Positions 26,172-35,791 are shown, counted from the first letter of the stretch. The stretch: 64,000 nt of DNA from CAVXJN01 sp963762165 (GCA_963762165.1 CAVXJN010000002.1:124001-188000); one strand, 5' to 3'. Notes: a model not told the origin generated them from the sequence alone. Made by a program: numbers and translations.

Positions 26172-26966
26172 ATGGCTGTCAAGACCAAGCGTAGTAATCA
26201 CCGTTCGGTAGCAAAAGCGCCGAAATTCGACATGGTCTCGCGCATGCTTGCGGCGCTGGAATATATCGCGGCTCGCGAGTCCCCGGTCAGCGCCGGTGAA
26301 ATGGCGGACGATCTCGGAATTCCCCGGGCGACGGCATACCGCATTTGTGGACGCCTGGAAGAGGAGCGCATTCTGATTCCGGAACCCAGTGGGCGCGGCT
26401 ATTCCGCTGGCAGTAGATTCTCGAAGATGGCGGTTTCGGTGTTGTCCAATTCGACGATTTACGGGCCGCGACATCGCGTGCTGCAGCGCCTCGTGGACGA
26501 ACTGGGCGAAACCTGCAACCTGACGACATTGTGCGGCGGCGAAGTCGTCTATATCGACCGGGTCGAGACCGACTGGCCGCTGCGGATGCATCTCAATCCG
26601 GGTTCGCGAGTACCGGTGCACTGTACCGCAACGGGAAAGCTGCTCATGAGTCTGCTGCCGGAACGGCGCAGACAGGAACTGGTTACGGCAGCTACCTTGC
26701 GACGATTCACGGAGCGTACCATCACCGACCCGGATCGCTTGCTCGCGGAACTGGAGCGGATACGCACCGACATGGTCGGCACCGACGACGAAGAATTCGT
26801 GGCCGGGATGGTGGCCGTGGCAGTGCCGGTAATGGATCGATCCGGCGAACCCTGCGCGGCAGTGGCGGTCCATGCGCCGAAGGTGCGGTTTTCACTGGAA
26901 ATGGCGCGGCAGCATGTACCGACGCTGCGCAACGCGGCTGCACAGCTTGCGCGTACCATGTGCTGA
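26172..26966 (+). CDS. IclR-family transcriptional regulator
   Basis: 264 residues from ATG 26172 (AAGGA six bases before). A winged helix (AGEMADDLGIPRATAYRICG) precedes the IclR ligand domain (VPVHCTATGKLLMSLLPE). It lies 30 bp after the GMC gene and before phnX, apparently inside the operon it controls; it may also act on the divergent TRAP operon. A TTG at 26148 is a less likely start. Confidence 0.88.
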   Translation: MAVKTKRSNHRSVAKAPKFDMVSRMLAALEYIAARESPVSAGEMADDLGIPRATAYRICGRLEEERILIPEPSGRGYSAGSRFSKMAVSVLSNSTIYGPRHRVLQRLVDELGETCNLTTLCGGEVVYIDRVETDWPLRMHLNPGSRVPVHCTATGKLLMSLLPERRRQELVTAATLRRFTERTITDPDRLLAELERIRTDMVGTDDEEFVAGMVAVAVPVMDRSGEPCAAVAVHAPKVRFSLEMARQHVPTLRNAAAQLARTMC

Positions 26967-27035
26967 GCGGAGTCGGATCAGGGCGATGCCCGATATTGCG
27001 CGCTTCCGGAACATGAGTGCTCGAGAAAAGCGGCT

Positions 27036-27866
27036 ATGAGCAGTCGCGGATACCGTGGTTTCCGCGGGCCGCTGCGCGCCGTGATATTGGATTGGGCGGG
27101 TACCGCTGTCGATCACGGCAGCTTGGCGCCCACGCAAGCGTTGATGGAAACTTTCGCGGCGTTCGGAATTTCGATCACTCCCTCCCAGGCCCGCGGGCCG
27201 ATGGGGGTCGGCAAGCGCGAGCATGTCGGAGTCCTCGGCGCGTTACCGGAGGTGGATTCTCAGTGGAATGAACAGCACGGCTGCTCGTTTACGGCTGACG
27301 ACGCCGATCGACTCTATGAGGCTTATCTGCGTATCCAGCCGCGGTTGGCAGCGGAGCGGGCGCGCCCGATCGCCGGACTGGCGACGGCCTTGACCGCGCT
27401 GCGAGAGCAGGGCATCCGCATCGGCTCCACCACCGGATATCCTAGGTCTGTGGTGCAAGTCATGGTCACCGCGGCTGCGGAGCGCGGTTATCAGCCCGAC
27501 GCGGTGGTTTGTGATGACGACGTCGCAGCCGGACGTCCCGCGCCCTTCATGGCGTTGGAGGCCATGCGTAGACTCGAAGTTTGGCCGGTGGCCGCGTGTC
27601 TGGTGGTGGACGACACGCAGCCGGGTATCCAAGCCGGGCGCAACGCCGGAATGTGGACGGCCGGGGTCACCGTCACCGGCAGCTACGTGGGTCTTGACGA
27701 AGGCGAACTCGCAGAACTCGAATTGGACCGAAGACGCGCACTGCGTAACAGCGCGCATCGGCGTCTGCAAGCTGCCGGTGCCCATTTCGTCATCGACAGT
27801 GTCGCCGCGTTGCCGAGCGTAGTTGCAGCCGTGGAAAAAAAATTGGCCCGGGGGCAAAGACCGTAG
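27036..27866 (+). CDS. phnX: Phosphonoacetaldehyde hydrolase (phosphonatase)
   Basis: 276 residues, the usual length. Haloacid-dehalogenase fold with nucleophile Asp19 in VILDWAGTAVDHGSLAP, the Schiff-base Lys60 in GPMGVGKREHV, GSTTGYPRSVV, the metal region DDDVAAGRPAPFM and VDDTQPGIQAGRNAGMWTAG. These match phosphonatase, which splits phosphonoacetaldehyde into acetaldehyde and phosphate. The usual partner, 2-aminoethylphosphonate transaminase PhnW, is not in the window; instead a GMC alcohol oxidase and an IclR regulator precede it. Confidence 0.92.
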   Translation: MSSRGYRGFRGPLRAVILDWAGTAVDHGSLAPTQALMETFAAFGISITPSQARGPMGVGKREHVGVLGALPEVDSQWNEQHGCSFTADDADRLYEAYLRIQPRLAAERARPIAGLATALTALREQGIRIGSTTGYPRSVVQVMVTAAAERGYQPDAVVCDDDVAAGRPAPFMALEAMRRLEVWPVAACLVVDDTQPGIQAGRNAGMWTAGVTVTGSYVGLDEGELAELELDRRRALRNSAHRRLQAAGAHFVIDSVAALPSVVAAVEKKLARGQRP

Positions 27867-28018
27867 TGATCGCGGCACGCGCAGCGAACATCGATTAAGT
27901 TGTTTACGGGCTTGGCAGGCAGACATACCATATCACTGAGCATTGCACGTAGGCGGCCGTAATCAAGCTGGCTTTGCGCGTAGCAATTTCCCAAACTACT
28001 GCTGAATGATTCGGATCA

Positions 28019-28987
28019 ATGACCACCGACCCAGTTTCCGAGACCAAACCAACCGACGCCGTCTACAAGACATTGTTGGAGTCCACCAACGCCATTCCCT
28101 GGAAAATCGACTGGAACACCATGCAGTTCGCTTATATCGGGCCGCAGATCGAAAGTCTGCTTGGCTGGTCACAGGCGAGTTGGGTGAGTGTGGAAGATTG
28201 GGCGGAACGGATTCACCCCGAAGATCGGGAGTCGGTGGTGAATTTCTGTGTTGCACAATCCAAAGCCGGAACGGATCACGAAGCGGACTACCGTGCGCTC
28301 ACCAGTGACGGCGGCTATGTCTGGATTCGTGACGTGGTGCATGTGCTGCGCAATGACCAGGGCGATGTCGAGGCGCTCGTGGGTTTCATGTTCGATATCA
28401 ACGAACGAAAGCAGATCGAGGAAAAACTGCTGCGTCTGCAAAAGGAGTTGGAAGAGCTTTCGTTCCAGGACGGATTGACCGGCATTGCGAACCGGCGCAT
28501 GTTCGATTCCGTCATGGAAGTCGAGTGGGGGAATGCGCGCCGCAACCGGAAGCCGCTGTCATTGCTTTTGGTGGATATCGATTACTTCAAGCAATTCAAC
28601 GATGAATACGGCCACATCCAAGGCGATGAATGTTTGAAGCGGGTCGCGAGCGTGCTGCGTTCCGCGGCGAGCCGGCCTCGGGATTTCATCGCCCGGTTTG
28701 GAGGGGAGGAATTCGTATTGGTTCTCCCGGAAACCGACATCGACTCTGCGGCGGTTGTCGCCGAACGCTGTCGTGAGTTGATCGCCGCGCAGCGGATTTC
28801 CCATGCGCGGTCCGAAGTCAGGGATATTCTGAGCGTCAGTGTCGGTGTCGGCAGCATCGTTCCAACCGCCGAGAGCGAAGCCACAACCTTTATCGATCTC
28901 GTGGACCGCCGCCTTTACAGGGCCAAGCAAAACGGACGCGACTGCGTCGAACATGGATGTGGCACGGCGCGTCCGGAGCCTGCTTGA
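28019..28987 (+). CDS. PAS-GGDEF diguanylate cyclase
   Basis: 322 residues, cytoplasmic. A PAS/PAC domain (about 20-130, FDINERKQIEEKLL at its end) feeds a GGDEF domain (about 140-310) with DGLTGIANRR, the intact active site ARFGGEEF, and an I-site RPRD five residues before it, so it should make c-di-GMP with product inhibition. It stands alone after phnX by 152 bp. PilZ proteins elsewhere in the window are possible receptors. Confidence 0.93.
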   Translation: MTTDPVSETKPTDAVYKTLLESTNAIPWKIDWNTMQFAYIGPQIESLLGWSQASWVSVEDWAERIHPEDRESVVNFCVAQSKAGTDHEADYRALTSDGGYVWIRDVVHVLRNDQGDVEALVGFMFDINERKQIEEKLLRLQKELEELSFQDGLTGIANRRMFDSVMEVEWGNARRNRKPLSLLLVDIDYFKQFNDEYGHIQGDECLKRVASVLRSAASRPRDFIARFGGEEFVLVLPETDIDSAAVVAERCRELIAAQRISHARSEVRDILSVSVGVGSIVPTAESEATTFIDLVDRRLYRAKQNGRDCVEHGCGTARPEPA

Positions 28988-29041
28988 TCGCAATACACGA
29001 CGCGATATTGCGGTCGCGTACCGCTCGATTCCGGGGGCACC

Positions 29042-30421
29042 ATGAGCTTGTTTCGCACCAAACCGATCAATTCCGACGCTTATTGCGACACCGGCCTGCG
29101 ACGGTGCCTGCGGGCCACCGATCTGACCTTGCTGGGCATCGGAGCAGTGATCGGTGCCGGGATTTTCGTATTGACCGGCGTGGCGGCGGCGACTCACGCC
29201 GGACCGGCGTTAGTGGTGTCCTTTGTACTCGCCGGTCTCGCCTGCGCGTTTTCGGCCATGGCCTATGCAGAACTCGCCTCCACCGTAGGCGGTTGCGGCA
29301 GTGCATACGGCTACGCTTATGCCGGCTTGGGAGAGTTCGTCGCCTGGATCATCGGCTGGGATCTGATCCTCGAATACGGAGTTGCGCTTCCGGCGGTTGC
29401 GATCGGTTGGTCGGGGTATACGGCCAACGCACTGCAGGCGATCGGCCTGGGGTTGCCGGCCGTTTGGCAACATGCTCCGGTGGACGGCGGAATCGTGAAT
29501 TTGCCCGCGATCCTCATCATCATCGTACTGGCATTGGTGCTCTCGGTCGGCGTGCATTTGAGTGCGCGGGTCAACGCGCTGATGGTGATGGTCAAGCTGA
29601 CCGCGATCGCGATCTTCATCGGCGTCGCCGTGTTTCACGTCAATACCGCCAATTGGCATCCATTTGCGCCGTTCGGCTGGCACGGCGTGGTCACAGGCGC
29701 GGCGCTGATCTTCTTCGCCTATATCGGATTCGACGCGGTGTCGACGGCTGCCGAGGAAACCGTCAACCCGCCGCGCGACTTGCCAATCGGAATTCTCGGC
29801 TCGCTTGCGATCTGCACGCTGATCTACATCGCGGTTGCGGGCCTGCTGACCGCCATCGCCCCTTATTCGACGCTCAATGTCGCATCGCCAGTGGCGGACG
29901 CGTTGCTGCGTATCGGCCAGCGTGGCGCGGCCGGTGCGGTCGCAGTCGGTGCCATCGTCGGCCTGACCACCGTCATGCTGGTGATGTACTATGGTTTGAG
30001 CCGGATATTTCTCGCCATGTCACGGGATGGTCTGCTGCCACCGGTATTTTCTGCCATTCATCCGCGCACCAAAACGCCCATTCGCGTCATTCTGGTGAGC
30101 GGCGTGTTTATGGCCGCCATTGCCGGGTTTACACCCATCGGCGAAGTCGCGGAGTTGGTGAACATCGGGACGCTCGCTGCCTTCCTGATCGTGTGCAGTG
30201 GCGTGATTGTGCTGCGGATTACCCGCCCTGAATTGCCGCGGCCCTTTCGCACGCCCGGCAGTCCGCTCGTGCCGCTGCTCGGTGTCGTGACTTGTCTCTA
30301 CCTGATGACGAATCTGCCTGCGATTACCTGGTGGCGATTCGTCATCTGGCTGGTAGTCGGCCTGGTCGTCTATTTCAGTTACTCGCGCAAGCACAGCAAC
30401 TTGGTTGAAGCGGCACAATAA
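29042..30421 (+). CDS. APC-superfamily amino acid permease
   Basis: 459 residues, 12 predicted membrane helices. The first helix has the unwound substrate motif GIGAVIGAGIFVLTG; later FFAYIGFDAVSTAAEETVNP and SRIFLAMSRDG match cationic amino acid/GABA-type APC transporters. It would import amino acids or amines at the cytoplasmic membrane. It starts 54 bp after the cyclase gene but shares no evident function with it. Confidence 0.92.
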   Translation: MSLFRTKPINSDAYCDTGLRRCLRATDLTLLGIGAVIGAGIFVLTGVAAATHAGPALVVSFVLAGLACAFSAMAYAELASTVGGCGSAYGYAYAGLGEFVAWIIGWDLILEYGVALPAVAIGWSGYTANALQAIGLGLPAVWQHAPVDGGIVNLPAILIIIVLALVLSVGVHLSARVNALMVMVKLTAIAIFIGVAVFHVNTANWHPFAPFGWHGVVTGAALIFFAYIGFDAVSTAAEETVNPPRDLPIGILGSLAICTLIYIAVAGLLTAIAPYSTLNVASPVADALLRIGQRGAAGAVAVGAIVGLTTVMLVMYYGLSRIFLAMSRDGLLPPVFSAIHPRTKTPIRVILVSGVFMAAIAGFTPIGEVAELVNIGTLAAFLIVCSGVIVLRITRPELPRPFRTPGSPLVPLLGVVTCLYLMTNLPAITWWRFVIWLVVGLVVYFSYSRKHSNLVEAAQ

Positions 30422-30674
30422 GCTCCATTCACCCCGAATGGGGATCGCGTCGTTCCTGTCGCGGTCTACGAAAACAAGGGTCATTTGCTGACGCTGCATC
30501 GCAGTGCTGCAGGTAAGCCGCTCCCTGCCACGCATCCACTATCGGTCTGCCCTGGTTCTTGCTTAACGTGTCGGACCCGTTATAGTTTTCAAGAGTGCTA
30601 TATAAGATACATAAGTAAAGCGTAAATCGTTAATGCTCGCCGGTGCGCCGGCCAAACCGCAAGGGAGAATTCCG

Positions 30675-31646
30675 ATGGGGATCACGAGAATACCGATGAC
30701 AGCGGCTGTGTTGCTGACGGCGTTGTGGGGCGTATCGCAGGCAGCAGACGTGATCAACTACGGCGTGCAGCCCGCGACCCAGCCGATTTACATTGCCAAG
30801 GCACTGGGATTATTGGATCCGATCGAAAAGAAGCACGATGTGAAGATCGAATTCCGGACATTCTCCTACGGCGCGCCCGAGAATCAGGCCATGGCCGCCG
30901 GAGAGTTGCAGATCGCTTCCGCGGGAATGGGGCCGGCCATTGTCGCCGCTGCCAGGCTACCGGCCAAACTCATCGCCATTTCGATTCTGGAACAAACGGC
31001 GATACTGGTGCCGAAGGATTCAGACGTGCACTCGGTCAAGGATCTCAAGGGAAAACGGATCGCATTCCCGGGCGAGGGTTCGCAGCAATACCCGCTGCTT
31101 CTCAAAGCATTGGCGGACGCCGGTCTGACGGATAAGGATGTCGAGCTGTTCAAAACCAAGGGGTCCGATGTGCCCACCTTGTTGGAGAACGGTTCCGTCG
31201 ACGCCGGGATTACCTGGGATCCCCACGTTTCGAATGCGTTGGCAGCGGGCCATTCGCGCACGCTGATCAAGGCGGAATCGATTATGCCGATCAAAGCGGG
31301 GCACTACATCGGCAATGGTGAGTATGCGCGCATCGACTTCATTGAGCAGCGTCCGGAGCTGGTTCAGGATCTGGTGACGGCGAATGAAAAAGCAATCGAA
31401 TTCATCGTCAGCCATCCGAAAGAAGCCGCCAAGATGTGGAGTGAGCAGATCGGTTTTCCAATCGAAGTCGTGAATTACTCATTGAATGAGGGGATCTCGG
31501 TTTACAATCGCGACATCGTGCCGGAGGCCTCGACCGTCAAAGCGTATACGAAGTTCCTGAAGGACGCGGGTATCCTGCAAGCCAACGATAATCCAAAATT
31601 CGAAACCAAGTTCGCGACTGAAGCGATGAAGCAAACCGGGCACTGA
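30675..31646 (+). CDS. NitT/TauT-type ABC transporter substrate-binding protein
   Basis: 323 residues from ATG 30675 (GGGAGA upstream). A signal peptide (MTAAVLLTALWGVSQAA) leads to the SsuA/TauA/NMT1-like fold: YGVQPATQPIYIAKALGLL, AGELQIASAGMGPAIVAA, DLKGKRIAFPGEGSQQYPLL, and DAGITWDPHVSNAL. Ligands of the family include sulfonates, nitrate and aromatic or amide compounds; the amidase at the end of this operon hints at an amide. It heads a four-gene operon. Confidence 0.9.
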   Translation: MGITRIPMTAAVLLTALWGVSQAADVINYGVQPATQPIYIAKALGLLDPIEKKHDVKIEFRTFSYGAPENQAMAAGELQIASAGMGPAIVAAARLPAKLIAISILEQTAILVPKDSDVHSVKDLKGKRIAFPGEGSQQYPLLLKALADAGLTDKDVELFKTKGSDVPTLLENGSVDAGITWDPHVSNALAAGHSRTLIKAESIMPIKAGHYIGNGEYARIDFIEQRPELVQDLVTANEKAIEFIVSHPKEAAKMWSEQIGFPIEVVNYSLNEGISVYNRDIVPEASTVKAYTKFLKDAGILQANDNPKFETKFATEAMKQTGH

Positions 31647-31647
31647 A

Positions 31648-32454
31648 GTGTCGGTCAATACGGCCGCGGGAGAGCGAAAAGCGGTTCGCAGCGCGTCTTT
31701 GGCGTTGCAGGGACTCGGACATGGTCTGCCGTATGTTTACGCGGCTATTGTTATCGCGATCGTCTGGCAGTTGGTGGTGGTGCTCACCGATGCGCATCCC
31801 TCGATTTTACCGGCACCGCTTCGGGTCGCCAAAACGCTCGGCGAGTTGGTCGGTTCCGGTGAGTTGTTCGTCCACATCTGGGCCAGTCTGAGCCGTGTGA
31901 TCTCGGCATGGCTGATCTCAGCGATCGTCGCGGTGCCGCTTGGAATGGCGATGGGCTGGTCGCGAAGACTGGAAAAGCTGATCGATCCGCTGATCGAGCT
32001 GTTCCGTCCGATTTCACCACTCGCTTGGATCCCGCTTGCGATCCTTTGGTTCGGGATTGGCGAGTCGGGCAAGATTTTCATTGTGTTCATTGGTACGTTC
32101 TTTCCGATCTTGCTCAGTACCGTCGCCGGTGTGAAATGTATCGATCCTCTCTATATTCACGCGGGACAGGTCTACGGCTGCAAGAGCAGCTACTCATTAT
32201 TTCGCCGGGTCATTTTCCCGGCGGCGTTGCCCAGCATAGTCGTGGGTTTGAGAATATCGTTTGGGACCGGATGGGCGGCGATCATCGCCGCGGAGCTGGT
32301 GGCAGCACGTTCCGGGCTTGGGTACCTGATCGCCAACGGCATGGAGATTTTGCGTGCCGATACCGTGCTTGTGGGAATGATTGCCATCGGTATCCTGGGC
32401 GTGCTGTTCGACAGTTTTTTTCGTTACCTGCACCGGCGCTTTTCCTGGTCTTGA
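31648..32454 (+). CDS. ABC transporter permease (TauC/SsuC type)
   Basis: 268 residues from GTG 31648, directly after the binding-protein stop. Five to six membrane helices and the EAA-type cytoplasmic loop (AGQVYGCKSSYSLFRRVIFP) that contacts the ATPase. The pattern PISPLAWIPLAILWFGIGE is typical of the sulfonate/nitrate permease group. It forms the channel of the importer. Confidence 0.92.
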   Translation: MSVNTAAGERKAVRSASLALQGLGHGLPYVYAAIVIAIVWQLVVVLTDAHPSILPAPLRVAKTLGELVGSGELFVHIWASLSRVISAWLISAIVAVPLGMAMGWSRRLEKLIDPLIELFRPISPLAWIPLAILWFGIGESGKIFIVFIGTFFPILLSTVAGVKCIDPLYIHAGQVYGCKSSYSLFRRVIFPAALPSIVVGLRISFGTGWAAIIAAELVAARSGLGYLIANGMEILRADTVLVGMIAIGILGVLFDSFFRYLHRRFSWS

Positions 32455-32466
32455 CGCGGAGTAAGT

Positions 32467-33261
32467 ATGAGTACGGGCAAGCCGTTGAGCCTTAGTGGTT
32501 TGGCAAAGACCTACACGAACGAGGCAGGCGAATCTGTCGAGGCGCTGTTACCCGTGGATCTCGAAATTCAGGCGGGTGAATTCCTGGTGGTGGTCGGCCC
32601 TTCAGGTTGCGGTAAGAGTACCTTGTTGCAAATGCTGGCCGGCTTCATGCCGCCGACTTCTGGAGAAGCGCGGGTCGATGGCGAGGTGATTACCGGCCCG
32701 GACATCGATCGCGGCATGGTGTTTCAACATTATGCCCTGTTCCCGTGGTTGTCGGTGATCGGCAATGTGGAGTTCGGGCTCGAGTCGAAGGGGCTGCCGA
32801 AATCGGAGCGGCGCTCCAGGGCCATGGATTGCCTGCGTATGGTGGCGTTGGACGAATTCGCGGACAGGAAGATCGACGAGCTGTCCGGCGGTATGAAACA
32901 GCGAGTGGCGATTGCGCGCGCTTTCGCAACCGAGCCTTCGGTAATTCTCATGGATGAGCCGTTCGGGGCATTGGATGCGCTGACGCGGCGGTTTCTGCAG
33001 GGCGAATTGCTGAATCTATGGCGCCAACATCGCCGCACCGTCGTGTTCATTACCCATTCCGTTGCCGAAGCGCTCTTCCTGGGCGATCGCGTGATCGTCA
33101 TGACAGCGCGGCCGGGCGGGATCAAGAGTGAAATTCGAGTTGAAATGCCCCATCCCCGGGATATCACAGCGGACGAGTTTCGTGATTACGAGCGTACCAT
33201 TTTTGCGCTGCTGGACGATGAACTGACGAAAACGTTTCAGCCGAGCAAGCATTCGCAATGA
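32467..33261 (+). CDS. ABC transporter ATP-binding protein (TauB/SsuB type)
   Basis: 264 residues with Walker A GPSGCGKST, Q-loop MVFQHYALFPWL, signature LSGGMKQRVAIARA, Walker B VILMDEPFGALDA and H-loop FITHS. It powers the importer with the permease 12 bp upstream. Its stop overlaps the amidase start by 4 bases. Confidence 0.94.
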   Translation: MSTGKPLSLSGLAKTYTNEAGESVEALLPVDLEIQAGEFLVVVGPSGCGKSTLLQMLAGFMPPTSGEARVDGEVITGPDIDRGMVFQHYALFPWLSVIGNVEFGLESKGLPKSERRSRAMDCLRMVALDEFADRKIDELSGGMKQRVAIARAFATEPSVILMDEPFGALDALTRRFLQGELLNLWRQHRRTVVFITHSVAEALFLGDRVIVMTARPGGIKSEIRVEMPHPRDITADEFRDYERTIFALLDDELTKTFQPSKHSQ

Positions 33262-34550
33262 CTGCAACCCCGGACAGCGGACTTTGCGCTTTGGTCCAGC
33301 GCGTGAGAGGCGGCAGGCATGGCGCGGTTGACGCGATGCGCGAATGTATCGAGCGCATCGAAGCGCTGGATCCACAGATTCATGCGTTCGTGGATTTCCG
33401 TCCCGACTGGGCGCTGGAACAGGCGCGTGCCGCGGACGACGAAGGCGATCGCCGCCGCCCGCTGCACGGCATACCCGTCGCTGTCAAAGAAGTATTCGAC
33501 GTGGCCGGTATGCAGTGCAGTTGGGGAAGTCCGATCCACGCCGGAAGGGTGCCGAACCGCGACGCGCCGATCGTGAATACGCTTCGCACCCTCGGCGCGA
33601 TCATAGTGGGTACGACGGTGTCGACCGAATACGCGATTGCCGCTGGCGGTCCGACCGTCAATCCCCACGACACTGGCAGAACCCCGGGCGGATCGTCGAG
33701 CGGATCGGCTGCCGCCGTGGCCGCTGGAATGGTGCCGTTGGCGTTGGGGTCACAAAGTATCGGCTCCGTGGTACGCCCGGCTACATACTGCGGCGTCTGG
33801 GGCATGAAGCCCACCAAAGGGGTGCTGAGCACCGGTGGCGTCATGGTGCTGTCGGAGCATCTGGATCACGTCGGCTTGTTCGCCCGTAGCGCGACCGATA
33901 TGGAATATGCCTGGCGTGCATTGTCCCAAAACGCTGCCGCCGCGCACGGCGCACCGCCGTCTTTGCGCGTGCTCGGCGTTTCGGGTCCGCTACGGCAGCG
34001 GGTGCAGCCTGCCAGCGAAACCGCACTGAATCGTGCCCGTGCGATGATCAGCAATGCCGGTTTGAAAATCGGGGAGTTTGCCGCGCCGAACTCGTTCGAA
34101 CAGATCGAGCGTCACATCTTTACCATCCTGTGCCGCGATATGGCCCGCCATCATGGAGACGACCGCCGCCGATCCGGCGCCCAGATGAGCGCCCGGTTGC
34201 GCGAATTGATCGACCGCGGGGCCGGCATCGGCGATGACGCCTATGAGGAGGCGCTCGCCCAGGCAGCGACATATCGTCAGGTATTACTGCGCGAGCTCGA
34301 TATCCCGGGGACGGTCATGTTTGCGGCAGCGACTGACGCAACTGCGACGTTGCTGGAGGAGGGCACGGGCTCACCCTTGCTGCAAGCGCTCTGGACATTG
34401 ACAGGCCTGCCGGTTTTGGCGGCACCTTGCGGCGAGGTGGCGGGTCTGCCCGTGGGCGTCCAATTGATCGCCGCACCCGGACAGGAGAAATTGCTGTTCC
34501 AATTGGGTTCCGTGCTGGCGGCTGGCGATGCAGGCGGGCACACAGTTTGA
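33258..34550 (+). CDS. Amidase signature family hydrolase
   Basis: 430 residues, near the usual family length. The catalytic Ser-cisSer-Lys triad is visible: Lys77 in PVAVKEVFDVAG, the glycine/serine motif GGSSSGSAAA (144-153) and nucleophile Ser170 in SQSIGSVVRPA. It hydrolyses a carboxamide, nitrogen-rich heterocycle or similar. Translational coupling (ATGA overlap) to the ABC importer suggests it acts on the imported compound, releasing ammonia and an acid. Confidence 0.9.
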   Translation: MTATPDSGLCALVQRVRGGRHGAVDAMRECIERIEALDPQIHAFVDFRPDWALEQARAADDEGDRRRPLHGIPVAVKEVFDVAGMQCSWGSPIHAGRVPNRDAPIVNTLRTLGAIIVGTTVSTEYAIAAGGPTVNPHDTGRTPGGSSSGSAAAVAAGMVPLALGSQSIGSVVRPATYCGVWGMKPTKGVLSTGGVMVLSEHLDHVGLFARSATDMEYAWRALSQNAAAAHGAPPSLRVLGVSGPLRQRVQPASETALNRARAMISNAGLKIGEFAAPNSFEQIERHIFTILCRDMARHHGDDRRRSGAQMSARLRELIDRGAGIGDDAYEEALAQAATYRQVLLRELDIPGTVMFAAATDATATLLEEGTGSPLLQALWTLTGLPVLAAPCGEVAGLPVGVQLIAAPGQEKLLFQLGSVLAAGDAGGHTV

Positions 34551-34596
34551 CGCACGGTTAAACGAATATTCAGTAAATGGAATCTGAGGAGTCGAT

Positions 34597-34872
34597 ATGC
34601 GCCTGGATACCATCGCATTTGCCGTGACGACCGCATTGATCTGGGGGTTCGCCGTGTTGCTGGTCGCCTTGCTCAATCTGGCGGTGCCGCCCTACGGCGG
34701 GACATTCCTGCAGTTTGTCGCTTCCATTTATCCGGGCTATCACCCTGGAGCGGGGGTCGGATCCGTGATTGTGGGGACCTTGTGGGCGCTGGTGGACGGC
34801 GCTGTCGGTGGCGCGATATTCGCTTGGCTCTATAATCTTGTCGCGGGCAGACGTGCTGGCGCCAGGGCCTGA
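34597..34872 (+). CDS. Small two-helix membrane protein (DUF5676-like)
   Basis: 91 residues with an N-terminal helix (AFAVTTALIWGFAVLLVALL) and a glycine-rich C-terminal helix (GALVDGAVGGA-like region ending AWLYNLVAG). The pattern with SIYPGY and the W-x-x-x-DG motif matches a small membrane family often labelled holin or DUF5676. Nothing else here is phage-like, so a holin role is unlikely. TGAGGAG lies just before the ATG. Confidence 0.65.
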   Translation: MRLDTIAFAVTTALIWGFAVLLVALLNLAVPPYGGTFLQFVASIYPGYHPGAGVGSVIVGTLWALVDGAVGGAIFAWLYNLVAGRRAGARA

Positions 34873-34940
34873 CTCGCCAGTGCCTGCAAGAAACGCCGGC
34901 TGGGGCTGGCGTACCTCGGATCGAGGAATGAGGCAGCGGT

Positions 34941-35381
34941 ATGGCGGCAAGCAGCGAGGTGTGGCCGAATGGCATGCCGGCGGTGGGACAAACCGCCCGG
35001 CGCGCCCGGGCGGTCACGGTCCAGGACATCGAAGCATTCACCGCACTCAGCGGCGACCGCAATCCGCTGCACTATGACGCCGAAATAGCCAAAGCGACGC
35101 GCTTCGGCGGCATCGTCGTGCAGGGTGGAGTCACCAGTGCGATCCTGAATGCGGTCGTCGCCGAAGACTTGCCGGGTCCCGGCAGTGTGTTTTTGCAGGT
35201 GAACTGGAACTTCAAAGCGCCGGTGCGCCCCGGCGACACCATTGTCGGCGAAACCAGGATCGTCAAGGTCCGCGATGACAAGCCGATCACGGAATTGGAG
35301 ACCACGGTTCGCCTCGCCGATGGCAGCATCGTGCTGGAAGGGACCGCTGTTTGTTACACAATGCCGATTTCGCTGAAATGA
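34941..35381 (+). CDS. MaoC-like (R)-specific enoyl-CoA hydratase
   Basis: 146 residues with a single hot-dog fold. The catalytic hydratase motif is present as LSGDRNPLHYD, with Asp and His in place, followed by FGGIVVQGGVTSAIL. The enzyme hydrates 2-enoyl-CoA, for example to supply 3-hydroxyacyl-CoA. It is monocistronic. Confidence 0.85.
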   Translation: MAASSEVWPNGMPAVGQTARRARAVTVQDIEAFTALSGDRNPLHYDAEIAKATRFGGIVVQGGVTSAILNAVVAEDLPGPGSVFLQVNWNFKAPVRPGDTIVGETRIVKVRDDKPITELETTVRLADGSIVLEGTAVCYTMPISLK

Positions 35382-35428
35382 CAGCGCTTTCCGAATCGGA
35401 GCTCGCCCGGACCCGGAATTGATCCCTA

Positions 35429-35695
35429 CTACCGGCGACGGCCCTTGCCTTTGAACTTCGGCTTTTCGTCCCGGACTTTCAAGCTGTTGTCCATGAACGT
35501 CTTGCCATCCAATACCGTCATGGCCGCGCGGGCTTCGTGTCCTTCCATATCGATGAAAGCGAACCCTTTGCATCGGCCCGTGAAAATATCTCGGGGCATT
35601 TCCAGCTTGCGTACGGTCCCGTACTCGGAAAACAGTTGCGTGATGTCGTTTTCAGTGGCTTGCGGAGGAATGTTCCCGACGAAAAGAGTTTTCAT
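35429..35695 (-). CDS. RRM-type RNA-binding protein
   Basis: 88 residues consisting of one RNA recognition motif: RNP2 LFVGNIP, RNP1 KGFAFIDM, and a basic tail KPKFKGKGRRR. Such small bacterial RRM proteins are often cold-induced RNA chaperones. Here it lies 205 bp downstream of a cold-shock protein gene on the same strand, with two hairpins in between, so shared expression is possible. Confidence 0.92.
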   Translation of the reverse strand: MKTLFVGNIPPQATENDITQLFSEYGTVRKLEMPRDIFTGRCKGFAFIDMEGHEARAAMTVLDGKTFMDNSLKVRDEKPKFKGKGRRR

Positions 35696-35791
35696 GAACG
35701 TGCTCCCGAAGCGGAGTAATCCACTGCGCCCGCGAACAACCCCGGACGCGGTCGGCCGTGGCAGGGCGGCGAGGGAAGGGTAACGATAAAC

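Noticed and set aside
28957..30231. 424-codon plus-strand frame overlapping the amino acid permease
   Set aside because: It is the permease gene read in another frame; the product is arginine-rich and has no membrane pattern.
34597..34872. Phage holin
   Set aside because: Small two-helix proteins of this type are often labelled holin, but no endolysin or other phage gene is nearby.
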